This document shows, in pieces, positions 54,787-63,744 of a stretch of 64,000 bases of DNA. The position numbers were made by a program, and so were the translations under genes. How positions within the stretch are numbered: position 1 is the first letter of the stretch; the number at the start of each line of letters is the position of its first letter. The stretch comes from Allobosea sp. LC85. Lineage in GTDB: Bacteria > Pseudomonadota > Alphaproteobacteria > Rhizobiales > Beijerinckiaceae. Under the pieces are notes generated by a model. That model was given only the letters and a program-made list of their open reading frames with translations. It was not told the origin of the DNA and did not search any database. The stretch covers positions 1 to 64,000 of the forward strand of contig NZ_JPKG01000033.1 in assembly GCF_000735605.1 (NCBI RefSeq), given 5' to 3'.

Positions 54787-55485
54787 ATGAGCTCAGCTTC
54801 GGCCAGGACGAACGAGCGGATCGTGCGTGTCCCCGCGGGGCCGATCACGCTTGAAGGCAACCTGACCTTGCCCTCGGATGCCCGCGGGCTCGTGCTCTTC
54901 GCCCATGGCAGCGGCAGCAGCCGCCACAGCCCGCGCAACCGCTCCGTGGCCGGAGCGCTGAACGAGGCGAGGCTCGCCACCCTGCTCCTGGACTTGCTCA
55001 CGACCGAGGAGGATCGGCTCGATCAGGTCACGGCTGCGCTGCGCTTCGACATCCGCCTGCTCGCCAACCGCCTGGTCTACGCCACGGATTGGCTGGATGC
55101 GTTCAAAGACACGACCGCGCTGCGCCTTGGCTATTTCGGCGCGAGCACCGGTGCGGCCGCCGCCCTGATGGCGGCCGCCGAGCGTCCGGACCGGGCTGCC
55201 GCCGTCGTTTCGCGGGGAGGGCGCCCCGATCTTGCGGCGTCGGTCTTGCCGGGCGTCCGGGCACCGACCTTGCTCATCGTCGGCGGCGCCGATACGCAGG
55301 TGATCTCGTTCAACAGGTCGGCGCTGGCGGCGCTGCGTTGTGAAAAGGACCTCGTGATCGTCCCCGACGCGACGCATCTTTTCGAGGAGCCCGGCGCGCT
55401 GGACGACGTCGCGGATCTCGCGGCCCGATGGTTCCTGCGGCACCTGATACCGGAGACAGGGATGTCTGCGCTTCGGCAGGCATGA
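54787..55485 (+). CDS. Dienelactone hydrolase-like alpha/beta hydrolase
   Basis: A 232-residue protein; ATG 54787 is five bases after GGAGG, 24 bases beyond the fusion gene. LVLFAHGSGSSRHSPRNRSV is the start of this hydrolase group, LRLGYFGASTGAAAALMAA holds the nucleophile Ser (GASTGA), then VGGADTQV (Asp) and DATHLFEEPG (His). Hydrolases of this type are often fused to, or adjacent to, phosphoribosyltransferases, matching the neighbour. The substrate is unknown. Confidence 0.85.
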   Translation: MSSASARTNERIVRVPAGPITLEGNLTLPSDARGLVLFAHGSGSSRHSPRNRSVAGALNEARLATLLLDLLTTEEDRLDQVTAALRFDIRLLANRLVYATDWLDAFKDTTALRLGYFGASTGAAAALMAAAERPDRAAAVVSRGGRPDLAASVLPGVRAPTLLIVGGADTQVISFNRSALAALRCEKDLVIVPDATHLFEEPGALDDVADLAARWFLRHLIPETGMSALRQA

Positions 55486-55603
55486 CGGGGATCAGGATCG
55501 ATGTGCCAGGATCAATCAGGTCGTCGGCGCGTTGGGAATTCCTATAGGACCGCGACGGCACGCCCGCAGTCCGAACGCTCGTCGCAGCAATGGGAGAATG
55601 GCG

Positions 55604-56056
55604 ATGCCGGACAGGAAAACCATCGAGAAGGCTCGGAAGGACAAGCGCGAAGGCAAGTCGCCGAGCACGCAGGCCGGCGAGTTCGTGCGCGAGGAGATCG
55701 AGAAGATCCGCCATGGCGAGCATGGCGCGCACTCGACGCAGCAGGCCATCGCCATCGGGTTGTCCGAGGCAAGGCGGGCAGGCGTGGACCTGCCACCGCC
55801 CAAGAAGGGCAAGGTCAAGGAGAGCACCCGCAAGAGCGCCGAATACGCCTATGAGGTAGGCCAGGGCGAGCGCACGCCGAAACGCCGCCCGCGTGTCTCG
55901 AAGGCCGTCACCGAGGTCCTCAAGCACGAGCCGACGAGCACGGCCTCGCCCGAGGCGCTCTCTCGGCAGGCGAAGCGGGCGGCGTCCCGCCGTACCGCCG
56001 AGGAGCGCTCGGCCGCTGCGAAGAAGGCCGCCGAGACGCGCGCGCATCGCAGCTAG
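55604..56056 (+). CDS. DUF6496-like basic protein
   Basis: A 150-residue protein; ATG 55604 is six bases after GGGAGA, which itself runs into another ATG at 55598. PDRKTIEKARKDKREGKSPS, GEFVREEIEKIRHGEHGAHS and QQAIAIGLSEARRAGV match small lysine-rich proteins annotated DUF6496. The second half (SRQAKRAASRRTAEERSAAA) is histone-H1-like. A DNA-binding or nucleoid role is possible but unproven. Confidence 0.8.
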   Translation: MPDRKTIEKARKDKREGKSPSTQAGEFVREEIEKIRHGEHGAHSTQQAIAIGLSEARRAGVDLPPPKKGKVKESTRKSAEYAYEVGQGERTPKRRPRVSKAVTEVLKHEPTSTASPEALSRQAKRAASRRTAEERSAAAKKAAETRAHRS

Positions 56057-56258
56057 CAGAGCGGGTTCATTCACCTGAAAGTCGGGAGACCGGGAAGGAG
56101 CGCGCCTTGGACCGCACGACCCGGCCCTCGGTCCTGGGGCGGTCGGGGCGGCTGCGCAATTTAAACCAACTCCGCGTAGCGTGCTGGCGTCGCGCCCGGC
56201 GATCCACTAGCATTTGCCCGGATCACTCCGCGAGGGCGGGTCAATCCCTGGGGGCCCG

Positions 56259-57272
56259 GTGAACCATCTCGGCGTGGAGATCGGCCAGCAATCGCCCGAC
56301 AAGACCTGGTTCAACCTCGCGTTGAAGTTGAAGCTGACCGCCCTGGCCCTGGGCTGCCCCACCAACAAGGAACTCTGCGCGCGCTTTGCGGCGATCAATC
56401 CGGCGACCTTGTTCGTGACCCAGAATGCCTACAAATGGCTCTCGGGCAAGGCGATGCCGCGTGCCGCCAGCGTCTATGAGGATTGGTCGAAGGTGCTGGG
56501 CGGTTCGCTGACGGCGCCTTTCCTGGCCTCGTCCTCCTTCGAGGAGTTCCAGCACGCGATCTGCGCCCATTTCGGCGTGCCCGATACCGTGCTTGCGACG
56601 CTCAGGCGGGAGGCCGGTCTGCCGCCGGTGCCGGCACCGAGCCCGGTTGCACCAGCCGCGGCCCGCGCGGGCGCACGACAGCCCGGCGAGCATTGGCTGG
56701 CCGGATCCTATCTCGCCATTTCGCCGGCCTGGTCGCGTGTCGAGGTCGGCAAGCTGATCATCGGCGCGATGCGGATCTGCGCTGACCCGATGCAGCAGCT
56801 GCAGATCAGCTACAGCGAAAACCTGTTCAACCGCCCGGTCGCGATGGAAGGGCACCTGCTCAGCGACGGCCGAACGGCGCAGAGCGCGCTGACATGTTCC
56901 TATACCCACCGCCTGTTCTTTCTGGCGCTGAACGTGCCCACGCCGCCCGCCAATCTGATCGGCGGCATTCTCAGCGGCGCGGCAGTCCATGATCCCAATG
57001 CCCGCGCTGTCGCCTGCCGCATCCTGTTCCTGCGAGCGCATGATCGCAGCATCGCGGATCTGGCCGCGCGCATGGGCTATCTCGACGCTGACGAGGACGG
57101 AATCGAGACGGAGCTGGCCGGCCTGGGCTACCGCGCCGATGCCGCCCGGCTGGAGCTCGCCGCGAATATCGTCACCTCGCTCGGCATGCATTCACCTTCC
57201 GCCCTGTGCGAAGCCGCACCCAGGGATTTCGCCGAGATCGAGCTGACGCTCGACCGGCTGGCGCCCAGCTGA
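56259..57272 (+). CDS. Conserved hypothetical protein with N-terminal HTH-like segment (337 aa)
   Basis: I do not recognise this family with certainty. GTG 56259 is the most plausible start; the frame opens at 56214. Residues about 15-75 (LALGCPTNKELCARFAAIN, NAYKWLSGKAMPRAASVYED) have the helix spacing of a Cro/C1-like HTH with a KWLSGKAxP recognition part. The rest includes HWLAGSYLAISPAWSRVEVG, TCSYTHRLFFLALNVPTPPA and IGGILSGAAVHDPNARAVAC, which could be a ligand-binding fold. No membrane helix is clear. It stands alone before a repeat array. Confidence 0.6.
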   Translation: MNHLGVEIGQQSPDKTWFNLALKLKLTALALGCPTNKELCARFAAINPATLFVTQNAYKWLSGKAMPRAASVYEDWSKVLGGSLTAPFLASSSFEEFQHAICAHFGVPDTVLATLRREAGLPPVPAPSPVAPAAARAGARQPGEHWLAGSYLAISPAWSRVEVGKLIIGAMRICADPMQQLQISYSENLFNRPVAMEGHLLSDGRTAQSALTCSYTHRLFFLALNVPTPPANLIGGILSGAAVHDPNARAVACRILFLRAHDRSIADLAARMGYLDADEDGIETELAGLGYRADAARLELAANIVTSLGMHSPSALCEAAPRDFAEIELTLDRLAPS

Positions 57273-57278
57273 GGCCAA

Positions 57279-57420
57279 GCATCGGCCCGAAAAGTGGATT
57301 GCGGTTTTCGGGACAGCCGATGCGCGCGCACAGAGCATCGGCCCGAAAAGTGGATCGCGGTTTTCGGGACAGCCGATGCGAGCGCACAGGTCATCGGTCC
57401 GAAAAGTGGATCGCGCGAAC
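57279..57420 (+). repeat. Repeat B, two and a half tandem copies
   Basis: Units start at 57279, 57334 and about 57391 with GCATCGGCCCGAAAAGTGGA or close variants; the last is truncated. Confidence 0.8.
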
Positions 57421-57431
57421 ACGGAAGGTCA

Positions 57432-57468
57432 GGTCATCGGGCCGGAGACGTATCAGGTCCGCCGATCT
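57432..57468. repeat. Repeat A, overlapping the end of the sugar-porter gene
   Basis: GGTCATCGGGCCGGAGACG, then TATCAGGTCCGCCGATCTGG. The stop codon (57434-57436) and last codons of the transporter gene lie inside it, so the repeat supplied the C-terminus. Confidence 0.6.
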
Positions 57469-58837
57469 GGCCGCCGAGCTGGCGCAAGGGGCGTCCTGCC
57501 AGCACCGCCGTCTCGATATCCTCGAGACGGGCTCCGCGCGTTTCCGGCACGAAGGCAAGGCAGAAGATCACCGAGAGCAGGCATATCGCCAGGAACAATC
57601 CGATTGTGCCCGACAGTCCGAACGCCGCGACCATGCTGAGGAATGTGAAGGCGATCAAGGCGTTGAACAGCCAGCTCGTTGCCGAAGCCATGGCGATGCC
57701 GGATTCGCGGACCTCCGACGGGAACAATTCCGACATCAGGACATAGGGAAGCGGGCCCAGGCTGAGCGCGAAGGCGGCAATGAAGATCGCGAGGCCGGCG
57801 AGGCCAAGCCATGGCAGATCGAACCCGGCGGCCAGGATGACGGCGGCGAGCCCGGCGGCCATCGCAGCCGAGCCGAGGATCAGGAGCGGCCTGCGGCCAA
57901 GCCGATCGACCAGGGCGATCGCCGCGATCGTGGCCAGCACATTGACCAGGCCAAGGCCGAAGGTGGCGGCAAGAGCGGCGGTCCCGGCCGGGAAACCGAG
58001 CTCCTGGAAGATGCGCGGGGCATAATAGAGGATGCCGTCGATGCCGCTGAGATTTTGCAGCACGAACAGCGCGCTGCACAGGAACAGCACCGCGTTGACG
58101 CTGCCGCGCCGGATCATGCCATGGCCAGCGTTGGCGGGATTCCCGGTGCTCACTCGATCGAATGATGGCGGGGATGCCTGCCACTCCCCGGCGAGGCCGA
58201 GCGCTTGCACGGCGGCACGTTCGCCCTCCCGATCTCCCTTCGCCGCCAGCCAGCGCGGACTCTCGGGCAGCAGCAGGGTGATCAGCGCGCAAAGGCAGAC
58301 GGGAAGGATGCCGAGACCGAGCAGGATCGGCCAGGGCAGGGCGCCTGCAAAGGCGAGCGGGGCGCCATAAGCAGCGAGAATGCCTAGCGTGATCGCCAGC
58401 TGAAACAGCGAGACCACCGCCCCGCGATGGCGCGCCGGCGTCGTCTCTGCCGCATACATCGGGACGACCATCGAGAGCAGGCCGATGCACAATCCGGCGA
58501 AGCTGCGCCCGACGAGCAGGCCGCCCAACCCGTAGCCGGCGGGGATGAGCGCGTAGCCAAGCGCCCCGCATCCGGCCGCCAGCAGGATCGTTGGCCGCCG
58601 GCCCCATCGGGCAGAAACCGGGCCGGCGATCGACGCGCCGACGAAACAGCCGAGGACCAATACGCCGACGATCGCTTGTTCGCTCATTTCTGAAAGATTG
58701 AAGTCAATTTTTATTAGATCTAGCACGCCTGATATCGATGCTATTCCAAATCCGAACGTCAGTCCGCCAGATATGACCAGGTATATTATTCTTAAAATTG
58801 GGGAATATAGTGCATATTTCCAATAGTTTCTAATCAT
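57434..58837 (-). CDS. MFS sugar porter (12 helices)
   Basis: A 467-residue transporter. SARWGRRPTILLAAG, PESPRWLAAKGDREG, the sugar-porter motif NLSGIDGILYYAPRIF (Q replaced by N in QLSGI), VDRLGRRPLLI and PETRGARLEDIE are in order. The first 60 residues and the 5' DNA are much AT-richer than the rest. It is divergent from the aminotransferase gene. It shares about the same layout as the second sugar porter at 60360, so both may import related cyclitols or sugars. Confidence 0.88.
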   Translation of the reverse strand: MIRNYWKYALYSPILRIIYLVISGGLTFGFGIASISGVLDLIKIDFNLSEMSEQAIVGVLVLGCFVGASIAGPVSARWGRRPTILLAAGCGALGYALIPAGYGLGGLLVGRSFAGLCIGLLSMVVPMYAAETTPARHRGAVVSLFQLAITLGILAAYGAPLAFAGALPWPILLGLGILPVCLCALITLLLPESPRWLAAKGDREGERAAVQALGLAGEWQASPPSFDRVSTGNPANAGHGMIRRGSVNAVLFLCSALFVLQNLSGIDGILYYAPRIFQELGFPAGTAALAATFGLGLVNVLATIAAIALVDRLGRRPLLILGSAAMAAGLAAVILAAGFDLPWLGLAGLAIFIAAFALSLGPLPYVLMSELFPSEVRESGIAMASATSWLFNALIAFTFLSMVAAFGLSGTIGLFLAICLLSVIFCLAFVPETRGARLEDIETAVLAGRPLRQLGGQIGGPDTSPAR

Positions 58838-58978
58838 TTCAAACTTCTTCTAAAAATAGAAGCCGACTTAAAGCAGTCGTTTCATGCTATAAACTCTGCG
58901 GTGGGTGGGATCAATCTCCTGCCTTTTACTCTGGCCGGCGCTCGCTCGTCGGCCTGCAGCCGCTTGCAGGAGATCCGC

Positions 58979-60313
58979 ATGACTCTCGCCGAAAGTGAAC
59001 CGCGGATCGGGCAGGAGCGCGCCAATCGGCTCGCCATCGACGGCGGCACCCCGGTTCGGCAGGAGCCGCTGCCCTGGGAACTGCCGGGCGTGCACTGGAT
59101 CGGCGAGGAGGAGCGCGAACTGGTCGACCGCGTCGTGCGCTCGCGCAGCCCGTTCCGCTTCTATGGGCCCGATCCCCAGCACATGGTCGAGACCCTGGAG
59201 CGCGAGTGGTGCGAGGCCTTCGGACATCGCCACGCGCTGGCGGTGTCGTCAGGCACGGCCGCGCTGACGATTGCGCTCTCGGCGCTTGGCGTCGGGCCGG
59301 GCGACGAGGTCTTCGTGCCGGGCTATCTCTGGGTGAGTTGCCTCTCGGCCGTGGTGCGGGTCGGCGCCATTCCGCGCCTGGTCGATATCGACGCGACGTT
59401 CTGCATCGATCCCGAGGATCTGCGGCGCAAGATCGGCCCGCATAGCCGCGCCGTCCTGTGCGTGCATATGAGCGGGGCCCCCGGCCGCATCGCCGAAATC
59501 GCCGAGATCTGCCGCGCCCATGGCCTGGACCTGGTCGAGGACTGCGCCCAGGCGGCCGGAGCCCGGGTCGGCGATCGCGCCGTCGGTTTGTTCGGCGACA
59601 TCGGTATCTTCAGCTTCCAGCTCAACAAGAACATGACCTCCGGCGATGGCGGGATGATCGTCGCCGAAGACGATGCACTGTTCCGGCGGATCGCGGCGCT
59701 GCACGATCTCGGCTATCCCCGCAACGACAAGGGCCGGCTCGACGCCTCGGACGAGGCCTGCCAGCTCTGGGGCATGGGCGCGCGCATGTCGGAGCTCGCA
59801 GGCGCGATGGCCTTGGCGCAGATGCGCAAACTGCCGCTCATCACGGCCGCGATGCGCGGTTCGAAATGGCGCATTCGCGAGCAGCTGGCCGATCTCAGCG
59901 GCATCCAGTTCCGCGAAATCCCCGACCCGGCCGGAGATACCGGGCCCTTCCTGCTGATGCTGCTGCCCGATGCCGCCCTGGCACGACGCTTCGTCGAAGC
60001 CTTGCGCGCCGAGGGGATTGCCGGTCCGCCCGGCAGCCTCTCCTGCATCACCATGCAGGAATGGGGCATGCACTGGTATTTCAACGTGCCGAGCCTGGTC
60101 CAGCGCCGGTCGAACAGCTCCGACGGCTTTCCCTGGACGCATCCGGCCAACGCTTTCGCTGCAAGCTACGATTACAACGCGGGAGCGCTGCCGTTCTGCG
60201 ACGATGTCCATGCCCGCGGAGCGCTTCTTGCCATCGGATCGACCCTGACCGAGGCTGACGAAAGCGACATCGTCACCGCCTTCCGCAAGGTCGCCCACAG
60301 CCTGCTGCCGTGA
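58979..60313 (+). CDS. DegT/DnrJ/EryC1/StrS-family aminotransferase
   Basis: A 444-residue PLP enzyme from ATG 58979 (CAGGAGA upstream). ALAVSSGTAALTIALSALGV binds the cofactor phosphate, VEDCAQAAGA carries the PLP-stacking region, and Lys in FSFQLNKNMTSGDGG forms the Schiff base. The length and CITMQEWGMHWYFN segment are typical of the branch including L-glutamine:scyllo-inosose aminotransferase. Between two sugar porters, a role in making or using an amino sugar or aminocyclitol is plausible but unproven. Confidence 0.88.
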   Translation: MTLAESEPRIGQERANRLAIDGGTPVRQEPLPWELPGVHWIGEEERELVDRVVRSRSPFRFYGPDPQHMVETLEREWCEAFGHRHALAVSSGTAALTIALSALGVGPGDEVFVPGYLWVSCLSAVVRVGAIPRLVDIDATFCIDPEDLRRKIGPHSRAVLCVHMSGAPGRIAEIAEICRAHGLDLVEDCAQAAGARVGDRAVGLFGDIGIFSFQLNKNMTSGDGGMIVAEDDALFRRIAALHDLGYPRNDKGRLDASDEACQLWGMGARMSELAGAMALAQMRKLPLITAAMRGSKWRIREQLADLSGIQFREIPDPAGDTGPFLLMLLPDAALARRFVEALRAEGIAGPPGSLSCITMQEWGMHWYFNVPSLVQRRSNSSDGFPWTHPANAFAASYDYNAGALPFCDDVHARGALLAIGSTLTEADESDIVTAFRKVAHSLLP

Positions 60314-60359
60314 TGCGCCACGCCAAGCCAAACAAGGCAAGCCAAACAAGGCAGGGATC

Positions 60360-61736
60360 ATGATCTATTACGTAGCTGCCATCGCCGGCATCGCCGGGTT
60401 CCTCTTCGGCTTCGACGAGGGCGTCATCGCCGGCGCGCTGCATCTCCTGCGCGGCGAGTTCACGATCAGTCCCTTCTCCGAGGGGCTGATGACGGCTGCA
60501 GTCCCGCTCGGCGCGCTCGTCGGGGCGGTGCTGGCGGGGCGCACCACCGAAACCTATGGACGGCGTGCCCTGCTGCTGGCGGCTGCCGTGCTCTTCGCGA
60601 TTGGAGCGCTGTTCTCGGCCGGGGCGACCACCATCTGGATGCTGACGGCGGCGCGTCTGTTGCTGGGCCTGGCCGTCGGTATCGCGGCCATGGTGGCGCC
60701 GCTCTACATTTCCGAGAGCGCTCCGGCCGAGAAGCGCGGCATGCTCGTCTCGATCTACCAGCTCGCGATCACGCTCGGCATTCTCGGGGCCTATCTGGTC
60801 GACTTCGTCTTCGCCGAGTCCTGGCGGCTGATGTTCGCGATGGGCGTCGTGCCGGCCATCGCCCTGCTCGTCGGCATGTATCGCATGGGCGATACGCCGC
60901 GCTGGCTCGCCCTTCAGGGCCGGACCGAGGAGGCTCGCCTGGCCATCGGGCGGATCCGCGAGCTTTCCCCGCGTGATCCGGCCGTCGATGCCGAGCTCGC
61001 GGGCATCCGGCGGGCGGCCGAGCAGCGCACCCGGCCGGCAACCTGGGCGGACCTGCTCAGTCCGACGGTCCGGCCGGCCCTGGTCGTCGGCATGGGCCTG
61101 TTCTTCCTGCAGCAGCTCAGCGGCATCAATGCCGTGATCTATTACGCGCCGACCGTCTTCAAGGAATCCGGCTTCGATTCCACCTCCACCCAGATCCTGG
61201 CGACGGTCGGGATCGGCATTGTCAATGTCGCGATGACCTTCGTCGGAATGTATCTGATCGACCGGATCGGACGGCGGCGGCTGCTCTTCATCGGTTTCGC
61301 CGGAACGGCCCTCAGCCTCGGCATGATCGCCATCGCGGCGATGACCGATGCGGAGGCGCTGGATCTGCTCGCGACGATCGGCCTCGTGCTCTATGTCGCG
61401 GCCTTCGCCGCCAGCATCGGTCCGCTGCCCTGGGTGATGATGTCCGAGATCTTTCCGCTCAAGGTGCGGAGCCTCGGCATGAGCGTGGCCTCGCTGGCCA
61501 ACTGGGCGTTCAACTTCCTGGTCGTGTTCTCATTCCCCATGCTGGTCACCAGCTTCGGACTCGGCGGGGTTTTTGCCCTCTACGCGGCGGTCTGCGCCGC
61601 CGGTCTGATCTTCACCCATCTGCTGGTTCCCGAGACGGCCGGTGTCTCGCTCGAGGATATCGAGCGGCATCTGGAATCGGGAAAGCCCCTGCGCGCGCTC
61701 GCCGCTGCAACCCCTCCGAGGCTGGTGACGGCATGA
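60360..61736 (+). CDS. MFS sugar porter (12 helices)
   Basis: A 458-residue transporter starting at ATG 60360. GFLFGFDEGVIAGALHLLRG, GRTTETYGRRALLLAAA, GDTPRWLALQGRTEEARLAI, LQQLSGINAVIYYAPTVFK and PETAGVSLEDIERHLESGKP are the full sugar-porter signature. It follows the aminotransferase by 46 bases, containing a direct repeat of AAGCCAAACAAGGC. The next gene starts inside its stop codon. Confidence 0.93.
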   Translation: MIYYVAAIAGIAGFLFGFDEGVIAGALHLLRGEFTISPFSEGLMTAAVPLGALVGAVLAGRTTETYGRRALLLAAAVLFAIGALFSAGATTIWMLTAARLLLGLAVGIAAMVAPLYISESAPAEKRGMLVSIYQLAITLGILGAYLVDFVFAESWRLMFAMGVVPAIALLVGMYRMGDTPRWLALQGRTEEARLAIGRIRELSPRDPAVDAELAGIRRAAEQRTRPATWADLLSPTVRPALVVGMGLFFLQQLSGINAVIYYAPTVFKESGFDSTSTQILATVGIGIVNVAMTFVGMYLIDRIGRRRLLFIGFAGTALSLGMIAIAAMTDAEALDLLATIGLVLYVAAFAASIGPLPWVMMSEIFPLKVRSLGMSVASLANWAFNFLVVFSFPMLVTSFGLGGVFALYAAVCAAGLIFTHLLVPETAGVSLEDIERHLESGKPLRALAAATPPRLVTA

Positions 61737-62065
61737 CCCTTCCGTCGCCCGCATGCGAGGCCGATGACGCCGCCCGTGATGCGGAGAAATTCGTCGCCGC
61801 GCTGATCGCGCTCAGTCCCTATCGGGCTGTGCTCCAGCCGCTCCTGCCGGATATCGCGCGGATCGCCAGAGGCAATCGGCAGATCAGGACCGCGCTCGCC
61901 GCCGTCAAGCAGCGCGCCGATTTCTCCCGGACGCAGCGTTTGCGCCGCGCCGATCTTGGCCCCGACAAGGGCACCCTGTTCACCTTCCTGGAATATATCC
62001 GGTTCGCCTCTCCCGATTTCCTCGGCTCGGTCGGCGAATGGCCCATGGGAGACAGGCGCGGGTGA
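61733..62065 (+). CDS. Small hypothetical protein (110 aa)
   Basis: The start overlaps the sugar-porter stop as ATGA, so it is co-translated. The sequence AEKFVAALIALSPYRAVLQP, LPDIARIARGNRQIRTALAA and LFTFLEYIRFASPDFLGSV reads as four helices without a membrane segment. I do not recognise it. Confidence 0.6.
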   Translation: MTLPSPACEADDAARDAEKFVAALIALSPYRAVLQPLLPDIARIARGNRQIRTALAAVKQRADFSRTQRLRRADLGPDKGTLFTFLEYIRFASPDFLGSVGEWPMGDRRG

Positions 62066-62220
62066 GGCGGAACGGCGAGGCAGCCGGCGGCAGCTCTCTC
62101 CCGAAGGGCGCGCTCAGCAGGCATGGAAGCGTGAGGCATCCAGGGCCAGGCCGCTTTCAGCAGGGCAAGGTCCGGGGTGAAGACGTGACCTGCTCGGTCG
62201 GCTCCAGTGCGGGCATGGAG

Positions 62221-62326
62221 CTAGAGCATTTCCGTGTTTCTCCGAAACGCGGAAATGCTCTAGCTCTTTGTTTTATCGCATTTTCTTCACGCGAACCGGT
62301 GTCCACTTCGCTCGAAAATGCTCTAG
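62221..62326. repeat. Repeat F: CTAGAGCATTT element
   Basis: Starts CTAGAGCATTTCCGTGTTTC and ends CGAAAATGCTCTAG, so the ends are inverted repeats; an internal CGGAAATGCTCTAG pairs with the start as well. It matches the style of rhizobial intergenic mosaic elements. The rest of the 62066-62409 gap has no supported gene. Confidence 0.75.
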
Positions 62327-62409
62327 CCTCACTTGCCCCGGACGACGAAGCTCGCCTGAGCTGAATTCGCATTGCCTTGAAGCCGCGCAGAACCGCAAGG
62401 GACCCTGCC

Positions 62410-63609
62410 ATGTGCCTTCTGACCAGAACGATGCGTCTCGCGGCCGTTGCTGCCCTGGTCCCGCTGACCCTGCCGGGCGCGGCCCGGGCGGAAACACCGG
62501 CAACCCCGACGCAGGGCGTGACCTTGACGGGGCTCGTCGGCAAGGTCCTGTTCACGCCACAGCCCGTGCTGGGCTCCGATGGTCGCCAGCATATCGTCTA
62601 CGAACTGCAGCTCTCGAACGTGACCGGCGAGCGCGTCGTGGTGAAGCGGCTCACGCTCTTCGGCGACGACGACAAGGAGCCGCTTGCGACGCTTGACGAG
62701 GCCGAGATCGCGCGGCGTTTCTCCCCCGCTGGCCGGCGCGGCAATGAGTCGGCGGAACTGGGCGCCTTCCAATATGGGGTTGCCTTTCTCCATATCTCGC
62801 TGCCGGCGGGACGCTCGGCTCCGCGACGGCTGACACATCAGGTCGATGCCTGGTTTGATCAGTTCAAGGCGGATGCCGCGATCCAGCTGGGCGCGGCCGC
62901 GGTTGCGACCGCGGCGCCCCCGGTTCTGGGGCCGCCGCTTCGGGGCGATAACAATATCGCGGGCGACGGCTGCTGCGATTCGACCCGCCATGTCCGGGCG
63001 CTGCTGCCGTTGAACGGGGCGTTTCGCCTGTCTCAACGCTTTGCCATCGATTGGGAGAAACTGGGCGGGGATGGCCGGCTGTTCGCGGGCGATCGGAAAC
63101 TGGTCGGCAGCTATCACATCTATGGCCAGCCCATCCTGGCGGTGAGCGACGGCACCATCGTCGATATGCGCGGCGATCTTGCCGACCAGGTTCCCGGAGC
63201 GCTTCCCGACGGGCTGCCGGTCGGCGAGGCTGACGGGAACTTCGCGGTCCTGGATATGGGCGGCGGTGCCTTCGTGCTCTACGCCCATATGAAGCCGGGC
63301 AGCGTCCGCGTCAAAATCGGCGACAGGGTGCGCCGCGGCGATGTCATCGGCGCGGTCGGCAATACCGGCAACAGCTCGGAGCCGCATCTGCATCTGCATG
63401 TCATGGACGGGCCCTCGCCACTTCTCGCCAATGGCCTTCCCTACGTCTTCGAGGCCGCCACGGTGAAAGCGATCGATCTGGCGGGCACCGCGGATTTCGA
63501 CCGGGCAGCGGAAACCGGCTCGCCGGTGAGCCTGACGCCGTTCGTGCCCCCTCTGGCGCTCAAGCGCGCGCTGCCGCTCGATCTCACCGTGGTCGACTGG
63601 GGCAACTGA
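62410..63609 (+). CDS. Exported M23-like peptidase, possibly lacking one zinc ligand
   Basis: A 399-residue protein from ATG 62410 (AAGGGA seven bases upstream) with signal peptide (RLAAVAALVPLTLPGAARA). Residues about 30-160 form a beta-rich domain (LQLSNVTGERVVVKRLTLFG). The LytM-like domain follows: QRFAIDWEKL, YHIYGQPILAVSDGTIVDMR, FVLYAHMKPGSVRVKIGD and SSEPHLHLHVMDGP. In relatives the first motif is HRFAIDW; here the zinc-binding His is Gln. It may be a non-catalytic binding protein. Confidence 0.8.
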   Translation: MCLLTRTMRLAAVAALVPLTLPGAARAETPATPTQGVTLTGLVGKVLFTPQPVLGSDGRQHIVYELQLSNVTGERVVVKRLTLFGDDDKEPLATLDEAEIARRFSPAGRRGNESAELGAFQYGVAFLHISLPAGRSAPRRLTHQVDAWFDQFKADAAIQLGAAAVATAAPPVLGPPLRGDNNIAGDGCCDSTRHVRALLPLNGAFRLSQRFAIDWEKLGGDGRLFAGDRKLVGSYHIYGQPILAVSDGTIVDMRGDLADQVPGALPDGLPVGEADGNFAVLDMGGGAFVLYAHMKPGSVRVKIGDRVRRGDVIGAVGNTGNSSEPHLHLHVMDGPSPLLANGLPYVFEAATVKAIDLAGTADFDRAAETGSPVSLTPFVPPLALKRALPLDLTVVDWGN

Positions 63610-63672
63610 AAAGCCGCGGCGAGGGCAGGGCGACAAGCCGAGCTTCACCAATGAACGGAGGGAAAGCCAGAC

Positions 63673-63744
63673 ATGAGCGACATGTCCGGCTACGATGAGG
63701 CACACCCGACAGGCGTTTCGGCCATGTGCTCGAAAGCCGGATGA
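63673..63744 (+). CDS. Very short ORF (23 aa) overlapping ubiA start
   Basis: ATG 63673 is preceded by GGAGGGAAA, and the stop TGA overlaps ATG 63741 as ATGA. The peptide is MSDMSGYDEAHPTG followed by VSAMCSKAG. It may be a leader that couples translation to ubiA, or a chance frame. Confidence 0.35.
   Translation: MSDMSGYDEAHPTGVSAMCSKAG

Noticed and set aside
57279-57420. Repeat B cluster as a CRISPR array
   Set aside because: Only two and a half copies with nearly identical short junctions; same family as elsewhere.
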